The notes below the pieces were generated by a model. That model ran no database searches, was not told the origin of the DNA, and saw nothing but the letters and a program-made list of their open reading frames with translations. DNA of 44,229 nt from Geobacteraceae bacterium (GTDB taxonomy: Bacteria > Desulfobacterota > Desulfuromonadia > Geobacterales > Geobacteraceae): NCBI GenBank assembly GCA_029975275.1, contig JARKPN010000125.1:1-44229 (forward strand), read 5' to 3'. Below, in pieces: positions 16,960 to 26,737 of this stretch (position 1 is the stretch's first letter; the number at the start of each line of letters is the position of its first letter). Made by a program: the position numbers and the translations under genes.

Positions 16960-17235
16960 ATGAATAAGTCCGAGCTTATTGAAGCCCTCGCCGCGAAGAA
17001 AAGTCTTTCTTTCAAGAAATCGGAAGAGATAATCAATACGATTTTCGACTCCATGTCGGACGCCCTGCACATGGGCGAACGAATCGAGATCAGAGGCTTC
17101 GGCAGTTTCGTCATCAAGCATTACAAACCATACGTGGGACGGAATCCCAAAACCGGTGAAGCCATCACCGTGAAGCCCAAAAAGCTCCCCTTTTTCAAGG
17201 TCGGCAAGGAGCTCAAGGAGAAGGTCGACAGGTAG
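16960..17235 (+). CDS. ihfB: Integration host factor beta-subunit-like DNA-bending protein
   Basis: A 91-residue HU/IHF-fold protein. MNKSELIEALA at the start, GERIEIRGFGSF in the middle and GRNPKTGE in the DNA-binding arm match IhfB more closely than HU. The C-terminal PFFKVGKELKEKVDR is also IhfB-like (compare PHFKPGKELRDR). IHF is a sequence-specific heterodimer, so an IhfA partner should be encoded elsewhere. GGAGG lies 7 bases before the ATG. Confidence 0.85.
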   Translation: MNKSELIEALAAKKSLSFKKSEEIINTIFDSMSDALHMGERIEIRGFGSFVIKHYKPYVGRNPKTGEAITVKPKKLPFFKVGKELKEKVDR

Positions 17236-17330
17236 CAGACTCGATCGCGTAACCTTGCGTCCGTAATGCCGGTGCATCAGCCTGGCAGGTTGTTTCCGGC
17301 TCTTTCCCCCTGACCCAGGAGTCTGACGGT

Positions 17331-19013
17331 ATGCGTCTGTTTCAGGTGCTCGAGGCGCTCGGCGGGCTCGGCCTCTTCATACTCGGCATGAAGACCATGT
17401 CCGACGGTCTTCAGCGCCTCTCCGGCGGCGGATTCCGCCGTTTCGTCGAAAAACTGGCGGGAAACCGCCTTTCGGCGGCACTTACCGGCAGCTGTCTCTC
17501 CTACCTCCTGCAGTCGAGCGGAGCCGCCTCCATCCTTGTCATCGGTTTTGTCAACGCAGGGCTCCTCTCGCTCTACCAGGCCCTTGGCATGCTCATCGGC
17601 ACCAGCCTCGGAACTGCCGTCGCGGCACAATTCATCGCCTTCAAGATATCCTTTCTGTCACTCCCGGCAATCTTTCTCGGTGTCGTCCTCCGATTCTTCA
17701 GCAAGCGGAGACGATGGACCTTTCTCGGTGAAATCCTGCTGGGGTTTGGTCTGCTGTTCTTCGGCCTCGAGGTTATGGAGACCGGTTTCTCCCCGTTTGG
17801 CGAGCATGCGCTGTTCCGTGAATATCACTCCCTGTTAACGGACTGGCCGGTGGTGAGCGTGCTCACCGGCGCGCTCCTCACCTTCGTGGTCCAGTCGGGA
17901 AGCGCGGCCATCGGCATCATCATCGCCCTGGCCGGGAGCGGCGCCATCGGCGTTCACCAGGCCGCCGCCATGCTGCCGGGCGAGATGCTCGGGACCGCGC
18001 TCCTGGCCGGAATCGGCGCCATCGGCGGCACGCCCGAGGCCAGACGCACGGTCATGTATTACGCCGGCATCGCCGTTGTTTCCATTGCCGCTCTGCTCTT
18101 TCTCTTTCCCCTGTACCTCAAGATGATCGCCTGGATGACCCCGGACGGCGTATTCGTGACCCAGCCCCACGGTCCAGGTCTTTCTCCGCCGCAGGCCCTT
18201 GCGGTTTCAAGGGGAGGGGTCGCCAGGGCGCTGGCAAACGGCTACACGGTATTCAGCGTGCTCACCGCCCTGCTGTTTCTCCTGAGCATCGGCTTCCTTG
18301 CCAGGTCCGCGGCAGTTAAGCTTCCCGGCAGGGAAGGAGACATGGACATCGAGCCCCGCTCGCGTTTCCTCGACTTCCGGGTCATCGACACACCGACCCT
18401 GGCCTTTCTCCAGGCCGGCAAGGAGCTGAAGCGGATGGCACAGGCAGCCCTCTCCATGGTGTCCGATACCACCCGCCAGTTCCACGAGTTCAATGCCAGG
18501 ACCACGACCCTGATAGAACGAAGGGAGAACCTGCTGGACGTGTTGCAGAAGGACATTTCAGCCTTCCTGGTGGCCCTTGCCCGCCAGCCCCTCGATGCGG
18601 AGATAGCGGCCGAGATCCCGCTCCTCCTCAGCAAGGTCAACGACCTGGAGGGGATTGGGGACAACTGCGAGACCGTAATGGACTGCCTGCGCCGCAAGAA
18701 GGAAAGCAACGTCTACTTCTCCGACACCGCCATGGCCGAGATCAAGGCAATGGCCGACAAGGCCGCCTACCTGACCGGCCTGGCCGCGGATTGCCATGAC
18801 AGCCTCCAACTGCCGGACCCGGCCGCCACGGCGGGGATGAAGGACGACCTGCTCCTGATGGCCGAGGAGCTCAAGGCCAATCACCTGCTCAGGCTCAGTA
18901 AAGGGGCCTGCACCGTGCTCGCGGGTCTGCTGTTCGTGGATATCGTGTCCGCCTTTGCCAAGATAGGCGAATATGCCTTCAATATCATTGAAACCGAAAG
19001 GAGAATCCGCTGA
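17331..19013 (+). CDS. Na+/phosphate cotransporter family protein with PhoU-like C-terminal domain
   Basis: A 560-residue inner-membrane protein. The two inverted Na/Pi-cotransporter repeats are marked by QSSGAAS (about residue 64) and QSGSAA (about residue 187), with about eight to nine membrane segments up to residue 330. The C-terminal ~200 residues are helical and PhoU-like, containing SMVSDTTRQFHEFN and LEGIGDNCETVMDCL. The family imports phosphate with sodium. The stop overlaps the ppx start (TGATG), so phosphate transport and polyphosphate breakdown are translated together. Confidence 0.9.
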   Translation: MRLFQVLEALGGLGLFILGMKTMSDGLQRLSGGGFRRFVEKLAGNRLSAALTGSCLSYLLQSSGAASILVIGFVNAGLLSLYQALGMLIGTSLGTAVAAQFIAFKISFLSLPAIFLGVVLRFFSKRRRWTFLGEILLGFGLLFFGLEVMETGFSPFGEHALFREYHSLLTDWPVVSVLTGALLTFVVQSGSAAIGIIIALAGSGAIGVHQAAAMLPGEMLGTALLAGIGAIGGTPEARRTVMYYAGIAVVSIAALLFLFPLYLKMIAWMTPDGVFVTQPHGPGLSPPQALAVSRGGVARALANGYTVFSVLTALLFLLSIGFLARSAAVKLPGREGDMDIEPRSRFLDFRVIDTPTLAFLQAGKELKRMAQAALSMVSDTTRQFHEFNARTTTLIERRENLLDVLQKDISAFLVALARQPLDAEIAAEIPLLLSKVNDLEGIGDNCETVMDCLRRKKESNVYFSDTAMAEIKAMADKAAYLTGLAADCHDSLQLPDPAATAGMKDDLLLMAEELKANHLLRLSKGACTVLAGLLFVDIVSAFAKIGEYAFNIIETERRIR

Positions 19014-19924
19014 TGCCGGGTGCTCTGGCCGCCATTGATCTGGGAACCAATACCGCCCGCCTCCTGATTGGGAGGCTGGAATCCGGTCCGACGATACGGC
19101 CGCTGGCCGTGAACAGGGTGGTAACCCGTCTCGGGGGAGGGTTTACCCGCGAACAGGGGCTGTCGCCTGAGGCGCGGGAGCGGACCTTGACCGCCCTGCG
19201 CGGGTTTGCCGATGCGATGGACGCACACGGCGTCGGCGCTCTGCGGGCCGTGGCCACCAGCGCCATGCGGGACGCGGTCAACGGCGGGGAGTTCGTGGAC
19301 CAGGTCTTCAGGGAGACCGGCATCCGGCTGGAGATCATCGACGGCCGCGAGGAAGCCCTGCTGACCCTGCGGGGGGTCATCTCAGGCCTCGGCAGGGAAG
19401 GGGACTTCATGGTGTTCGACATCGGCGGCGGGAGCACCGAGTACACCCTTGCCCGGGGATCCGACCCCCTGTTCACCAGGAGCCTCCCCCTGGGCGTGGT
19501 GAGACTGACCGAGGGGAAGGGGTCCGTGCCGGCCATGGAGGAGAAAATCTCCCGCGAGCTGGAGGCGCTCCGTCTGGACATGGTTGGCGAGGGTTTTGCC
19601 TCGTTCCCTGCCTGCGCCACCCTGGTGGGCACCGCCGGGACAGCCACCACCATGGCCGCCCTGGACCTGGATCTCACCCCGTACGACCCCTCCAGGGTGC
19701 AGGGGCACGTACTCTCCCTGAATGCGGTCAGAGAGATGCTGGAGAAGCTCCTCCCCCTGACCCCTGAGCAACGCCTCCTCCTTCCCGGCATGGAGATGGG
19801 GAGGGAGGACCTGATCATCGCCGGTATCCTGCTTACCCTGAAGAGCATGGAGCTGTTCGGTTTCGACAGCCTGACCGTGAGCGATACCGGGATACTGGAG
19901 GGGATACTGCTGAGTCTGCACTAG
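19013..19924 (+). CDS. ppx: Ppx/GppA exopolyphosphatase family protein
   Basis: A 303-residue member of the sugar-kinase/actin-fold phosphatase family. It has AAIDLGTNTARLLIG at residues 4-18, then REEALLTLRGV, FDIGGGSTEYTL and VGTAGTATTMAALDLDL. Its length matches short, two-domain Ppx enzymes rather than the ~510-residue E. coli Ppx with its C-terminal HD-like domain. It releases phosphate from polyphosphate or hydrolyses pppGpp; sequence alone does not decide. The start overlaps the upstream transporter stop by one base, giving translational coupling. Confidence 0.9.
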   Translation: MPGALAAIDLGTNTARLLIGRLESGPTIRPLAVNRVVTRLGGGFTREQGLSPEARERTLTALRGFADAMDAHGVGALRAVATSAMRDAVNGGEFVDQVFRETGIRLEIIDGREEALLTLRGVISGLGREGDFMVFDIGGGSTEYTLARGSDPLFTRSLPLGVVRLTEGKGSVPAMEEKISRELEALRLDMVGEGFASFPACATLVGTAGTATTMAALDLDLTPYDPSRVQGHVLSLNAVREMLEKLLPLTPEQRLLLPGMEMGREDLIIAGILLTLKSMELFGFDSLTVSDTGILEGILLSLH

Positions 19925-19978
19925 GCCGCGACCAAGCGTCTTTTCGGTGCCGAGGCCTTCCACTGAGCCAGTTTGCTG

Positions 19979-20008
19979 TTGACAGGAAAGCCCCTTTGCC
20001 GGTATATT
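19979..20008 (+). promoter_or_regulatory. Strong sigma-70-type promoter for the ior/liv operon
   Basis: A consensus TTGACA (19979-19984) and TATATT (20003-20008) have an 18-base spacer. The predicted start, near 20015, lies about 50 bases before the iorA ATG and rules out the longer upstream iorA start. Confidence 0.8.
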
Positions 20009-20067
20009 TCACGGCGGTTTCTGGCGGGATTACCGCTATTTTTTTTATGCAAGGGGGCATAGACTCC

Positions 20068-21849
20068 ATGAAAGAAATCCTCTCCGGCAATGAGGCCGTT
20101 GCCCGCGGTGCCTACGAGTCGGGCGTACTGGTCGCCACCGCCTATCCGGGCACCCCTTCGACCGAGATCCTCGAAAACATCATACGCTATAAAGAGATAA
20201 ACGCCTCCTGGTCACCGAACGAAAAGGTCGCCCTGGAGGTGGCCATGGGGGCCTCATTCGCAGGGGCCAGGTCGCTCGTGGCAATGAAGCACGTGGGGGT
20301 GAACGTGGCGGCTGATCCGCTGTTCACCCTCTCTTATACCGGGATCAAGGGCGGCCTGGTGCTGGTCACGGCCGACGACCCGGAGATGCATTCCTCCCAG
20401 AACGAGCAGGACAACCGCAACTACGCCAGGTTCGCCAAGGTTCCCATGCTGGAGCCCGGCGACTCGCGCGAGTGCAAGGAATTCACCCGCCTGGCCCTGG
20501 AGCTGTCCGAGCGGTACGACACCCCGGTCATGCTCCGCACCACCACCCGCATCTCCCACGGCAAGTCCATCGTGGATCTGGAGGAGCGGGTCAGCAGTCT
20601 CCCGACCCCAGCGCTGGTGAAGAACGCCGCCAAGCAGGTGATGCTCCCCAGCAACGCCCGGGTCCGCCACCCGCTGGTCGAGGAACGGATGAAGCGGCTC
20701 TCGGAAGCTGCCGATACCATGGCCGTCAACCGCATGGAGCTGCGGGACACCGGGGTGGGCATCATCACCTCCGGGGTCTGTTACCAGTACGTGCGCGAGG
20801 TCATGCCTCACGTCTCGACCCTTAAGCTGGGCCTGGTCAACCCACTTCCCGCCGGGCTCATCCGCCGGTTCGCCGCCAGGGTGGAGCGCCTGTTCGTGGT
20901 GGAAGAGCTGGATCCCTTCATCGAGGAGCAGGTCAAGGCCATGGGCATCGCGGTGTCCGGCAAGGATTTCATCCCCGTCTGCGGCGAGCTGACGCCGGGC
21001 AGGCTCCGCCAGGCGTTCCAGGGACAGGACGTGGGCCTCGACGAGGCACCGGTGCTGCCGGCGGAACCGGAGGATGTCTCCCTTCCGGGCCGGCCTCCCA
21101 ACATGTGTCCCGGCTGTCCCCACCGCGGGGTGTTCTATACTCTCAACCGTCTCAAGGCCTACGTGACCGGTGATATCGGCTGCTATACCCTCGGCTTCCT
21201 CCCCCCCCTCTCCTCCATGGAGACCTGCGTCTGTATGGGCGCATCCATAGGCAACGCCACCGGCACGGTCAAGGTGGTGTCGGAGGAGGAGAAGAAGAAG
21301 GTGGTGGCGGTCATCGGCGACTCCACCTTCCTCCACAGCGGCATCACCGGGCTCATGGACATGGTCTACAACAACGCCCACTCCACGGTGGTGATCCTGG
21401 ACAACCGGATCACCGCCATGACCGGCCGCCAGGACAACCCGGCCTCGGGCTTCACCCTCATGGACGAGCCGGCCCACCGCACCGACCTGGCCCTGCTCTG
21501 CAAGGCCGTGGGGGTCAAGCACGTCCGGGTCGTCAACCCCTTTGACCTGGAGGAGACCCGCCGGGCGTTGCAGGAGGAGATGGAACGGCCGGAGACCTCG
21601 GTCATCATCACCGACAAGCCGTGCGTGCTGGTCAAGCGGGAGGGGGTCTTCAAACGGGGACCGCTCTACACCGTGGAGGTGGAAAAGTGCACCGGGTGCA
21701 AGGCATGCCTCGGTCTGGGCTGTCCCGCCATCCAGTGGCGTTCGACCGACGGCGGAAAGGGGGTCTCCTTCATCGACCCCACCCTCTGCACCGGCTGCGA
21801 CGTCTGCCGGCAGCTCTGTAAATTCGATGCCATCGGGAGGGCCAAATGA
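20068..21849 (+). CDS. iorA: Indolepyruvate:ferredoxin oxidoreductase alpha subunit
   Basis: A 593-residue subunit of the oxygen-sensitive enzyme that oxidises aryl-pyruvates with CoA to aryl-acetyl-CoA, CO2 and reduced ferredoxin. The N-terminal pyrimidine-binding domain contains ATAYPGTPSTEI. The thiamine-diphosphate domain shows VIGDSTFLHSGITGLMDMVYN. Two [4Fe-4S] motifs from about residue 541 (CTGCKACLGLGC and CTGCDVCRQLC) form the ferredoxin domain. The ATG at 20068 follows AAGGGGG. The beta subunit overlaps by 4 bases. First gene of an 11-gene plus-strand operon. Confidence 0.96.
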   Translation: MKEILSGNEAVARGAYESGVLVATAYPGTPSTEILENIIRYKEINASWSPNEKVALEVAMGASFAGARSLVAMKHVGVNVAADPLFTLSYTGIKGGLVLVTADDPEMHSSQNEQDNRNYARFAKVPMLEPGDSRECKEFTRLALELSERYDTPVMLRTTTRISHGKSIVDLEERVSSLPTPALVKNAAKQVMLPSNARVRHPLVEERMKRLSEAADTMAVNRMELRDTGVGIITSGVCYQYVREVMPHVSTLKLGLVNPLPAGLIRRFAARVERLFVVEELDPFIEEQVKAMGIAVSGKDFIPVCGELTPGRLRQAFQGQDVGLDEAPVLPAEPEDVSLPGRPPNMCPGCPHRGVFYTLNRLKAYVTGDIGCYTLGFLPPLSSMETCVCMGASIGNATGTVKVVSEEEKKKVVAVIGDSTFLHSGITGLMDMVYNNAHSTVVILDNRITAMTGRQDNPASGFTLMDEPAHRTDLALLCKAVGVKHVRVVNPFDLEETRRALQEEMERPETSVIITDKPCVLVKREGVFKRGPLYTVEVEKCTGCKACLGLGCPAIQWRSTDGGKGVSFIDPTLCTGCDVCRQLCKFDAIGRAK

Positions 21850-22424
21850 GCGAACAGGTAACCAACATTCTCCTGGTGGGTGTCGGTGGACAGGGTATTC
21901 TGCTGGCGTCGGAGATCCTTTCCGAGACCTTCATGCTGGCCGGTTTCGACGTGAAGAAGAGCGAGATTCACGGCATGTCCCAGCGGGGCGGCAGCGTGGT
22001 GTCCCACGTGCGCTACGGCAGGGAGGTCTTCTCCCCCATCGTGCCGGAAGGGGAAGGGGACATCCTGTTCGGCTTCGAGCTGATGGAGACCTACCGCTGC
22101 CTTCCGCTCCTGAAGCCGGGCGCCACGGTTATCGCCAATGACCTGCGTATCCCGCCTGCGTCGGTGCTGATGGGGAAGGAACGCTATCCCGAGGGACTGG
22201 CGGAGCTGATAACCGCCCGGTTCCCCGACTTTCTGCTGGTGGACGGCCAGAAGCTGGCCGCCCGGGCCGGCAACCAGCGGGCCGCCAACACGGTGCTCCT
22301 GGGAGCGGTTTCCAAAAGGCTGGACGTGGCCGAGGAGTACTGGCTCCAGGCCCTCGAAGCGATGGTCCCCAGGAAGGCGCTGGATGTGAACCGCAAGGCG
22401 TTCCTGCTTGGCAGGGAACTGTAA
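21846..22424 (+). CDS. iorB: Indolepyruvate:ferredoxin oxidoreductase beta subunit
   Basis: A 192-residue gamma-type domain protein of the 2-oxoacid:ferredoxin oxidoreductase superfamily. [14 protein letters not shown] at residues 12-25 and [15 protein letters not shown] are the family signatures. It pairs with IorA to form the active enzyme. The ATGA overlap with iorA implies coupled translation and equal subunit amounts. Confidence 0.95.
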   Translation: MSEQVTNILLVGVGGQGILLASEILSETFMLAGFDVKKSEIHGMSQRGGSVVSHVRYGREVFSPIVPEGEGDILFGFELMETYRCLPLLKPGATVIANDLRIPPASVLMGKERYPEGLAELITARFPDFLLVDGQKLAARAGNQRAANTVLLGAVSKRLDVAEEYWLQALEAMVPRKALDVNRKAFLLGREL

Positions 22425-22516
22425 GGGCGCGGCTTAGCACTATAAAGTGGTTTTGCCAAAGAACGGAACACTGCTCACTTTCTTACAGGACACTGGTGAA
22501 GAGAGGTAAAATCGAG

Positions 22517-23821
22517 ATGTACTATAACGAGGAATTCGAGACGCTCCCGAGACCCGCCCTGGAGGCGCTCCAGTTGAAGCGGCTGAAGGGGATGCTGGAA
22601 CGGGTCTGCTCCGGGGTTCCGTTTTACCGGGAAACCTTTGCCAGGGCCGGGATTGTCCCGGCCGACGTACAATCACTGGCCGACCTCCGCAGGCTCCCCT
22701 TCACCTACAAGCAGAACATGCGGGATTCCTACCCCTACGGCCTGTTCGCCGCGCCAATGGAGGAGATCGTCCGGATCCACGCCTCCTCCGGCACCACCGG
22801 CAAGCCCACGGTGGTCGGGTACACCCAGAAGGACATCGACACCTGGACCGAGTTGATGGCCCGCTCCTTGGTGACCGCGGGGGTGCACCGGGGAGACATC
22901 ATCCACAACGCCTACGGCTACGGCCTGTTCACCGGCGGACTCGGCGCCCACTACGGGGCCGAGAAGCTGGGCGCATCGGTCATCCCCATGTCGGGCGGCA
23001 ATACCAAGCGCCAGATCCTGATCATGAAGGACTTCGGCTCAACCGTGCTCACCTGTACCCCTTCCTACTCCCTCTATCTGGGTGAGGCGGCCAGGGAAGA
23101 GGGGGTGGATTTCCGCTCCCTCAAGCTGCGGGTCGGCATTTTCGGCGCCGAGCCGTGGTCCGAGTCCATGCGGAAGGAGATCGAGGAGAAGCTCAACCTG
23201 AGCGCCGTCGATATCTACGGCCTGTCCGAGATCATGGGGCCGGGCGTGGCCATCGAATGTATCGAGGCCAAGTGCGGCCTGCACATCTGGGAGGACCACT
23301 TCATCCCCGAGATCATCGACCCCGAGACCGGAGAGCCGCTGCCCGAGGGTGAAAAGGGGGAGCTGGTCATCACCACCATCACCAAGGAGGGGATCCCCCT
23401 GGTCCGCTACCGCACCAGGGACATCACCAGCATCACCTACGAGCCCTGCCGCTGCGGCCGCACCCACGCAAGGATCGCCCGCATGAGCGGCCGGAGCGAC
23501 GACATGCTCATCATCCGCGGGGTAAACGTCTTCCCCTCCCAGATAGAATCGATCCTGATGGACATCGAGGGCGTGGAACCCCACTACCTGCTGATCGTGG
23601 ACCGTAAGGACAACCTGGACATCCTGGAGGTGCAGGTGGAAGTGGACGAACGGCTCTTCTCCGACGAGGTGAAGCACCTCCAGTCCCTGACCCAGACCAT
23701 CGAAAAGGCCATCAAGGATCTCCTGGGAGTGACCTGCAAGGTCCGGCTGGTGGAGCCCAGGACCATTGTCAGGAGCGAAGGGAAGGCTAAGCGGGTCATC
23801 GACAAACGGGAGAGGAACTGA
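22517..23821 (+). CDS. paaK: Phenylacetate-CoA ligase family protein (first copy)
   Basis: A 434-residue AMP-forming acyl-CoA ligase of the PaaK type. The P-loop-like segment [14 protein letters not shown] is at about residues 92-105. [12 protein letters not shown], the RYRTRDI block and [20 protein letters not shown] follow, with a C-terminal AMP-binding cap domain. It activates phenylacetate and other arylacetates. In the ior operon it could run toward ATP formation from aryl-acetyl-CoA or rescue free acids; direction is not shown by sequence. The ATG at 22517 follows GAGAGG by 10 bases; an upstream in-frame GTG at 22496 is an alternative. Confidence 0.92.
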   Translation: MYYNEEFETLPRPALEALQLKRLKGMLERVCSGVPFYRETFARAGIVPADVQSLADLRRLPFTYKQNMRDSYPYGLFAAPMEEIVRIHASSGTTGKPTVVGYTQKDIDTWTELMARSLVTAGVHRGDIIHNAYGYGLFTGGLGAHYGAEKLGASVIPMSGGNTKRQILIMKDFGSTVLTCTPSYSLYLGEAAREEGVDFRSLKLRVGIFGAEPWSESMRKEIEEKLNLSAVDIYGLSEIMGPGVAIECIEAKCGLHIWEDHFIPEIIDPETGEPLPEGEKGELVITTITKEGIPLVRYRTRDITSITYEPCRCGRTHARIARMSGRSDDMLIIRGVNVFPSQIESILMDIEGVEPHYLLIVDRKDNLDILEVQVEVDERLFSDEVKHLQSLTQTIEKAIKDLLGVTCKVRLVEPRTIVRSEGKAKRVIDKRERN

Positions 23822-23837
23822 ACAAGGGGAGGCAGAC

Positions 23838-24269
23838 ATGAAAGTTGAACAGATCTCCATCTTCATAGAGAACAAATCGGGCCGCCTGGCCGAGGTGACG
23901 AGCGTGCTGGGAGAGGCCGGGGTCAACATCCGCGCCCTGTCGCTGGCGGACACCAGCGATTTCGGCATCCTGCGGCTCATCGTGAACGACCGGGAAAAGG
24001 CCAAGGCGGTACTGAAGGAAAAGGGCTTCACCGTCAGCAAGACCGAGGTGGTGGCCATCGAGGTGCCCGACCGGCCCGGCGGTCTCTCGGACATCCTGCG
24101 GACCCTGGACAGCCAGGGGATCAACGTGGAATACATGTACGCCTTTGTGGAGCGGTGCGGGGAAAACGCGGTCATCATCTTCCGCTTCGACGAGACCGAA
24201 AAGGCCATCCAGACCCTGACCGGCGCGGGATACAACGTGCTGGAAGGAGAACGTCTCTACCAGATGTAG
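23838..24269 (+). CDS. Tandem ACT-domain protein
   Basis: A 143-residue protein made of two ACT domains (about residues 1-67 and 69-143), each starting with a ligand-loop pattern: [19 protein letters not shown] and [22 protein letters not shown] domains bind amino acids and control partner enzymes. GGGGAGG lies just before the ATG. Its place between paaK and the Liv genes suggests it senses an amino acid handled by this operon. The partner is unknown. Confidence 0.88.
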   Translation: MKVEQISIFIENKSGRLAEVTSVLGEAGVNIRALSLADTSDFGILRLIVNDREKAKAVLKEKGFTVSKTEVVAIEVPDRPGGLSDILRTLDSQGINVEYMYAFVERCGENAVIIFRFDETEKAIQTLTGAGYNVLEGERLYQM

Positions 24270-24314
24270 CCTGGTCCGGTACCTATTTCAATGCAATTTA
24301 TTCGAGGAGGAGCG

Positions 24315-25454
24315 ATGGGAAGACTGATTGCGGTTATAGCGGCGCTGCTTGTGCCGGCCCTGGCGGTTCCGTCACAGGGAGCCGAACCTATCAGGATCGG
24401 CGGGCTGTTCGCTGTGACGGGTCCGGCGTCCTTTCTGGGGGAACCGGAAAAGAACACCCTGGAGATGCTGGTGAAGGATATCAACGCCAAGGGGGGCATC
24501 AAGGGTTCCCAGGTGAAGCTGTTCGTTTACGACACCCAGGGAGACGCCACCAAGGCGGTGCAACTGGCCACCAAGCTCATCAGGAACGACAAGGTCGTGG
24601 CCATCATAGGACCAACCACCACGGGCGAGTCCATGGCCGTCATCCCGGTGGCGGAGAGGGAGCGGATACCCCTCATTTCCTGCGCGGCAGGGATAAAAAT
24701 CACCGAACCGGTCAAGAAGTGGGTCTTCAAGACCCCGGCCAACGACCATGTGGCAGCCGAGAAGATTTTCAACCATGCCGCCGCACGCAACCGGAAGAGG
24801 GTCGCGCTGCTGACCGTATCGGACTCCTTCGGCTCCTCGGGCAGGGAACAGCTCAAGACCATGGCGGCCAGGAAGGGGTTCACCGTGGTTGCCGACGAGG
24901 TGTATTCTCCCAAGGACACCGATATGACCTCCCAGCTCACCAAGATCCGCGGGGCAAAACCCGACGCCATCATCTGCTGGGGAACCAACCCCGGGCCGGC
25001 CGTGGTAACGCGCAACATCAGACAGCTCGGGATCGCAATCCCCCTCTACCAGAGCCATGGCGTGGCCTCCAAGAAGTATATCGATCTGGCAGGAGCGGCC
25101 GCGGCGGAAGGCGTGACCCTGCCTGCCGGAAAACTGGCGGTGTTCGACATCCTCCCCAAGAACGACCCTCAGGTCAAGGTTCTGAGGGCTTACGATCAGG
25201 CATACCGCAAGAGCTTCGGGGTCGAGGCGTCGACCTTCGGCGGCTACGCCCATGACGGTTTCCATCTGATTGTCGAGGCCGTCAAGAAATACGGCGCAAC
25301 ACCCGACGGTATCCGGAACGGCATCGAGCAGACCCGGAAAATGGTGGGAATCTCGGGAATATTCACCATGTCGCCTGCCGATCACAACGGGCTGGATCTC
25401 TCGGCATTCGAGATGGTGCAGGTGTCCAAGGGTGACTGGGTATTGGCTAAATAG
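24315..25454 (+). CDS. Branched-chain/aromatic amino acid ABC transporter substrate-binding protein, copy 1
   Basis: A 379-residue periplasmic LivJ/LivK-type type I binding protein. A signal peptide (MGRLIAVIAALLVPALAVPSQG) is followed by the mature start AEPIRIGGLFAVTGP. Two-lobe family blocks are present: GPTTTGESMAVIPV, LISCAAGIKITEP and LTVSDSFGSSGREQLK. AGGAGG precedes ATG 24315. It is followed by a paralogue of the same length with the same blocks; the two differ mainly in the signal peptide and the C-terminal third. Ligand specificity cannot be read from sequence; the operon context favours aromatic or branched-chain amino acids. Confidence 0.88.
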   Translation: MGRLIAVIAALLVPALAVPSQGAEPIRIGGLFAVTGPASFLGEPEKNTLEMLVKDINAKGGIKGSQVKLFVYDTQGDATKAVQLATKLIRNDKVVAIIGPTTTGESMAVIPVAERERIPLISCAAGIKITEPVKKWVFKTPANDHVAAEKIFNHAAARNRKRVALLTVSDSFGSSGREQLKTMAARKGFTVVADEVYSPKDTDMTSQLTKIRGAKPDAIICWGTNPGPAVVTRNIRQLGIAIPLYQSHGVASKKYIDLAGAAAAEGVTLPAGKLAVFDILPKNDPQVKVLRAYDQAYRKSFGVEASTFGGYAHDGFHLIVEAVKKYGATPDGIRNGIEQTRKMVGISGIFTMSPADHNGLDLSAFEMVQVSKGDWVLAK

Positions 25455-25484
25455 CTCGCTTCCCGCGACCACGTGGAGGGGACA

Positions 25485-26627
25485 ATGTCAGCACATTTTC
25501 TGAAAAGGCTCGCATTTTTTTCGTGTTTTCTCGTGTCAACCGCACACGCCGCCTTTGCCGCCGAACCGATCAAGATAGGCGGACTGTTCGCCGTGACCGG
25601 TCCGGCTTCCTTTCTGGGGGAGCCCGAGCGCAACACCGCCCAGATGGTGGTGAACCAGATCAACGCGGCCGGCGGCATCAAGGGCCGCAAGCTGGAACTC
25701 ATCGCCCTTGACACCCAGGGGGACGCCACCAGGGCGGTCCAGGCGGCCACCCGGCTGGTCAAAGAGAACGTGGTTGCCATCATCGGGCCCAGCACTACCG
25801 GGGACACCATGGCGGTCATCCCGGTGGTGGAGCGGGCCAGGGTTCCCCTTATCTCCTGCGCCGCTGGCATCAGGATCACCGAGCCGGTCAAACCGTGGGT
25901 GTTCAAGACCGCCCAGAACGATTACCTGGCCGTGGCCAGGATCTACGAACACCTGGTGAAGCGAAAACTGACCAAGGTGGCGATCCTGACCGTGTCCGAC
26001 TCCTTCGGCTCTTCCGGGCGGGAGCAGCTCAAGGCCCAGGCGGCCAGGTACGGCATCGAGCTTGTGTCCGATGATACCTACGGGCCGAAGGATACCGACA
26101 TGACCCCCCAGTTGACCAGGATCCGGGGGAGCCGCGCCCAGGCCCTCATCTGCTGGGGCACCAATCCCGGTCCGGCCATTATCGCCAGGAATTTCCGACA
26201 GTTGGGCATGAATCTGCCCCTCTACATGAGCCACGGCGTATCTTCAAAGAAATTCATCGAGCTAGCCGGTGAGGCCGCCGAAGGGATCATACTCCCGTCC
26301 GGCAGGGTACTGGTGGCGGATCGCCTGCCCAGGAACGACAAACAGAAAAAGGTTCTCCTCTCTTTTGTGGCCGAGTACCAGAGGAATTTCAAGGCCGAAG
26401 GCGACCACTTCGGCGGCCATGCCTGGGACGCCGCGATGCTGCTGAAGGGGGCGCTTGAGCGTGGAACCGTCACCAGGGACTCGGTCCGTGCGCAGCTCGA
26501 GCGGACCAGGAATTTCGCCGGCATCGGCGGCGTTTTCAACTACGCTCCGACCGACCATGCCGGCCTCACCAAGGACGCCTTCGTGCTGGTGGAGGTCAAG
26601 GGGAAGGACTGGGCGCTGGTCAGGTAG
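25485..26627 (+). CDS. Branched-chain/aromatic amino acid ABC transporter substrate-binding protein, copy 2
   Basis: A 380-residue tandem paralogue of the preceding gene. The signal peptide (about residues 1-26, ending AHAAFAA) is followed by AEPIKIGGLFAVTGP. The stretches GPSTTGDTMAVIPV, LISCAAGIRITEP and LTVSDSFGSSGREQLK closely match copy 1. The two proteins diverge in the C-terminal lobe, where copy 2 has VADRLPRNDKQKKVL. GGAGGGG lies before ATG 25485. It likely feeds the same LivHMGF permease with a different ligand range (inference). Confidence 0.88.
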   Translation: MSAHFLKRLAFFSCFLVSTAHAAFAAEPIKIGGLFAVTGPASFLGEPERNTAQMVVNQINAAGGIKGRKLELIALDTQGDATRAVQAATRLVKENVVAIIGPSTTGDTMAVIPVVERARVPLISCAAGIRITEPVKPWVFKTAQNDYLAVARIYEHLVKRKLTKVAILTVSDSFGSSGREQLKAQAARYGIELVSDDTYGPKDTDMTPQLTRIRGSRAQALICWGTNPGPAIIARNFRQLGMNLPLYMSHGVSSKKFIELAGEAAEGIILPSGRVLVADRLPRNDKQKKVLLSFVAEYQRNFKAEGDHFGGHAWDAAMLLKGALERGTVTRDSVRAQLERTRNFAGIGGVFNYAPTDHAGLTKDAFVLVEVKGKDWALVR

Positions 26628-26737
26628 TCGGCTTTTCGTACGTACCGAGAACAAGCTCTTAGTCAGGCTGAGACGCCCGCACAGGACGTCTCGTTTTTCG
26701 CCCCGCATACACAACATAGAGAAAAAAACCGGCCACA

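Noticed and set aside
20254-21522. 422-residue minus-strand ORF
   Set aside because: It is the antisense of iorA, which carries clear TPP and ferredoxin motifs; the minus-strand protein is low-complexity and unrecognisable.
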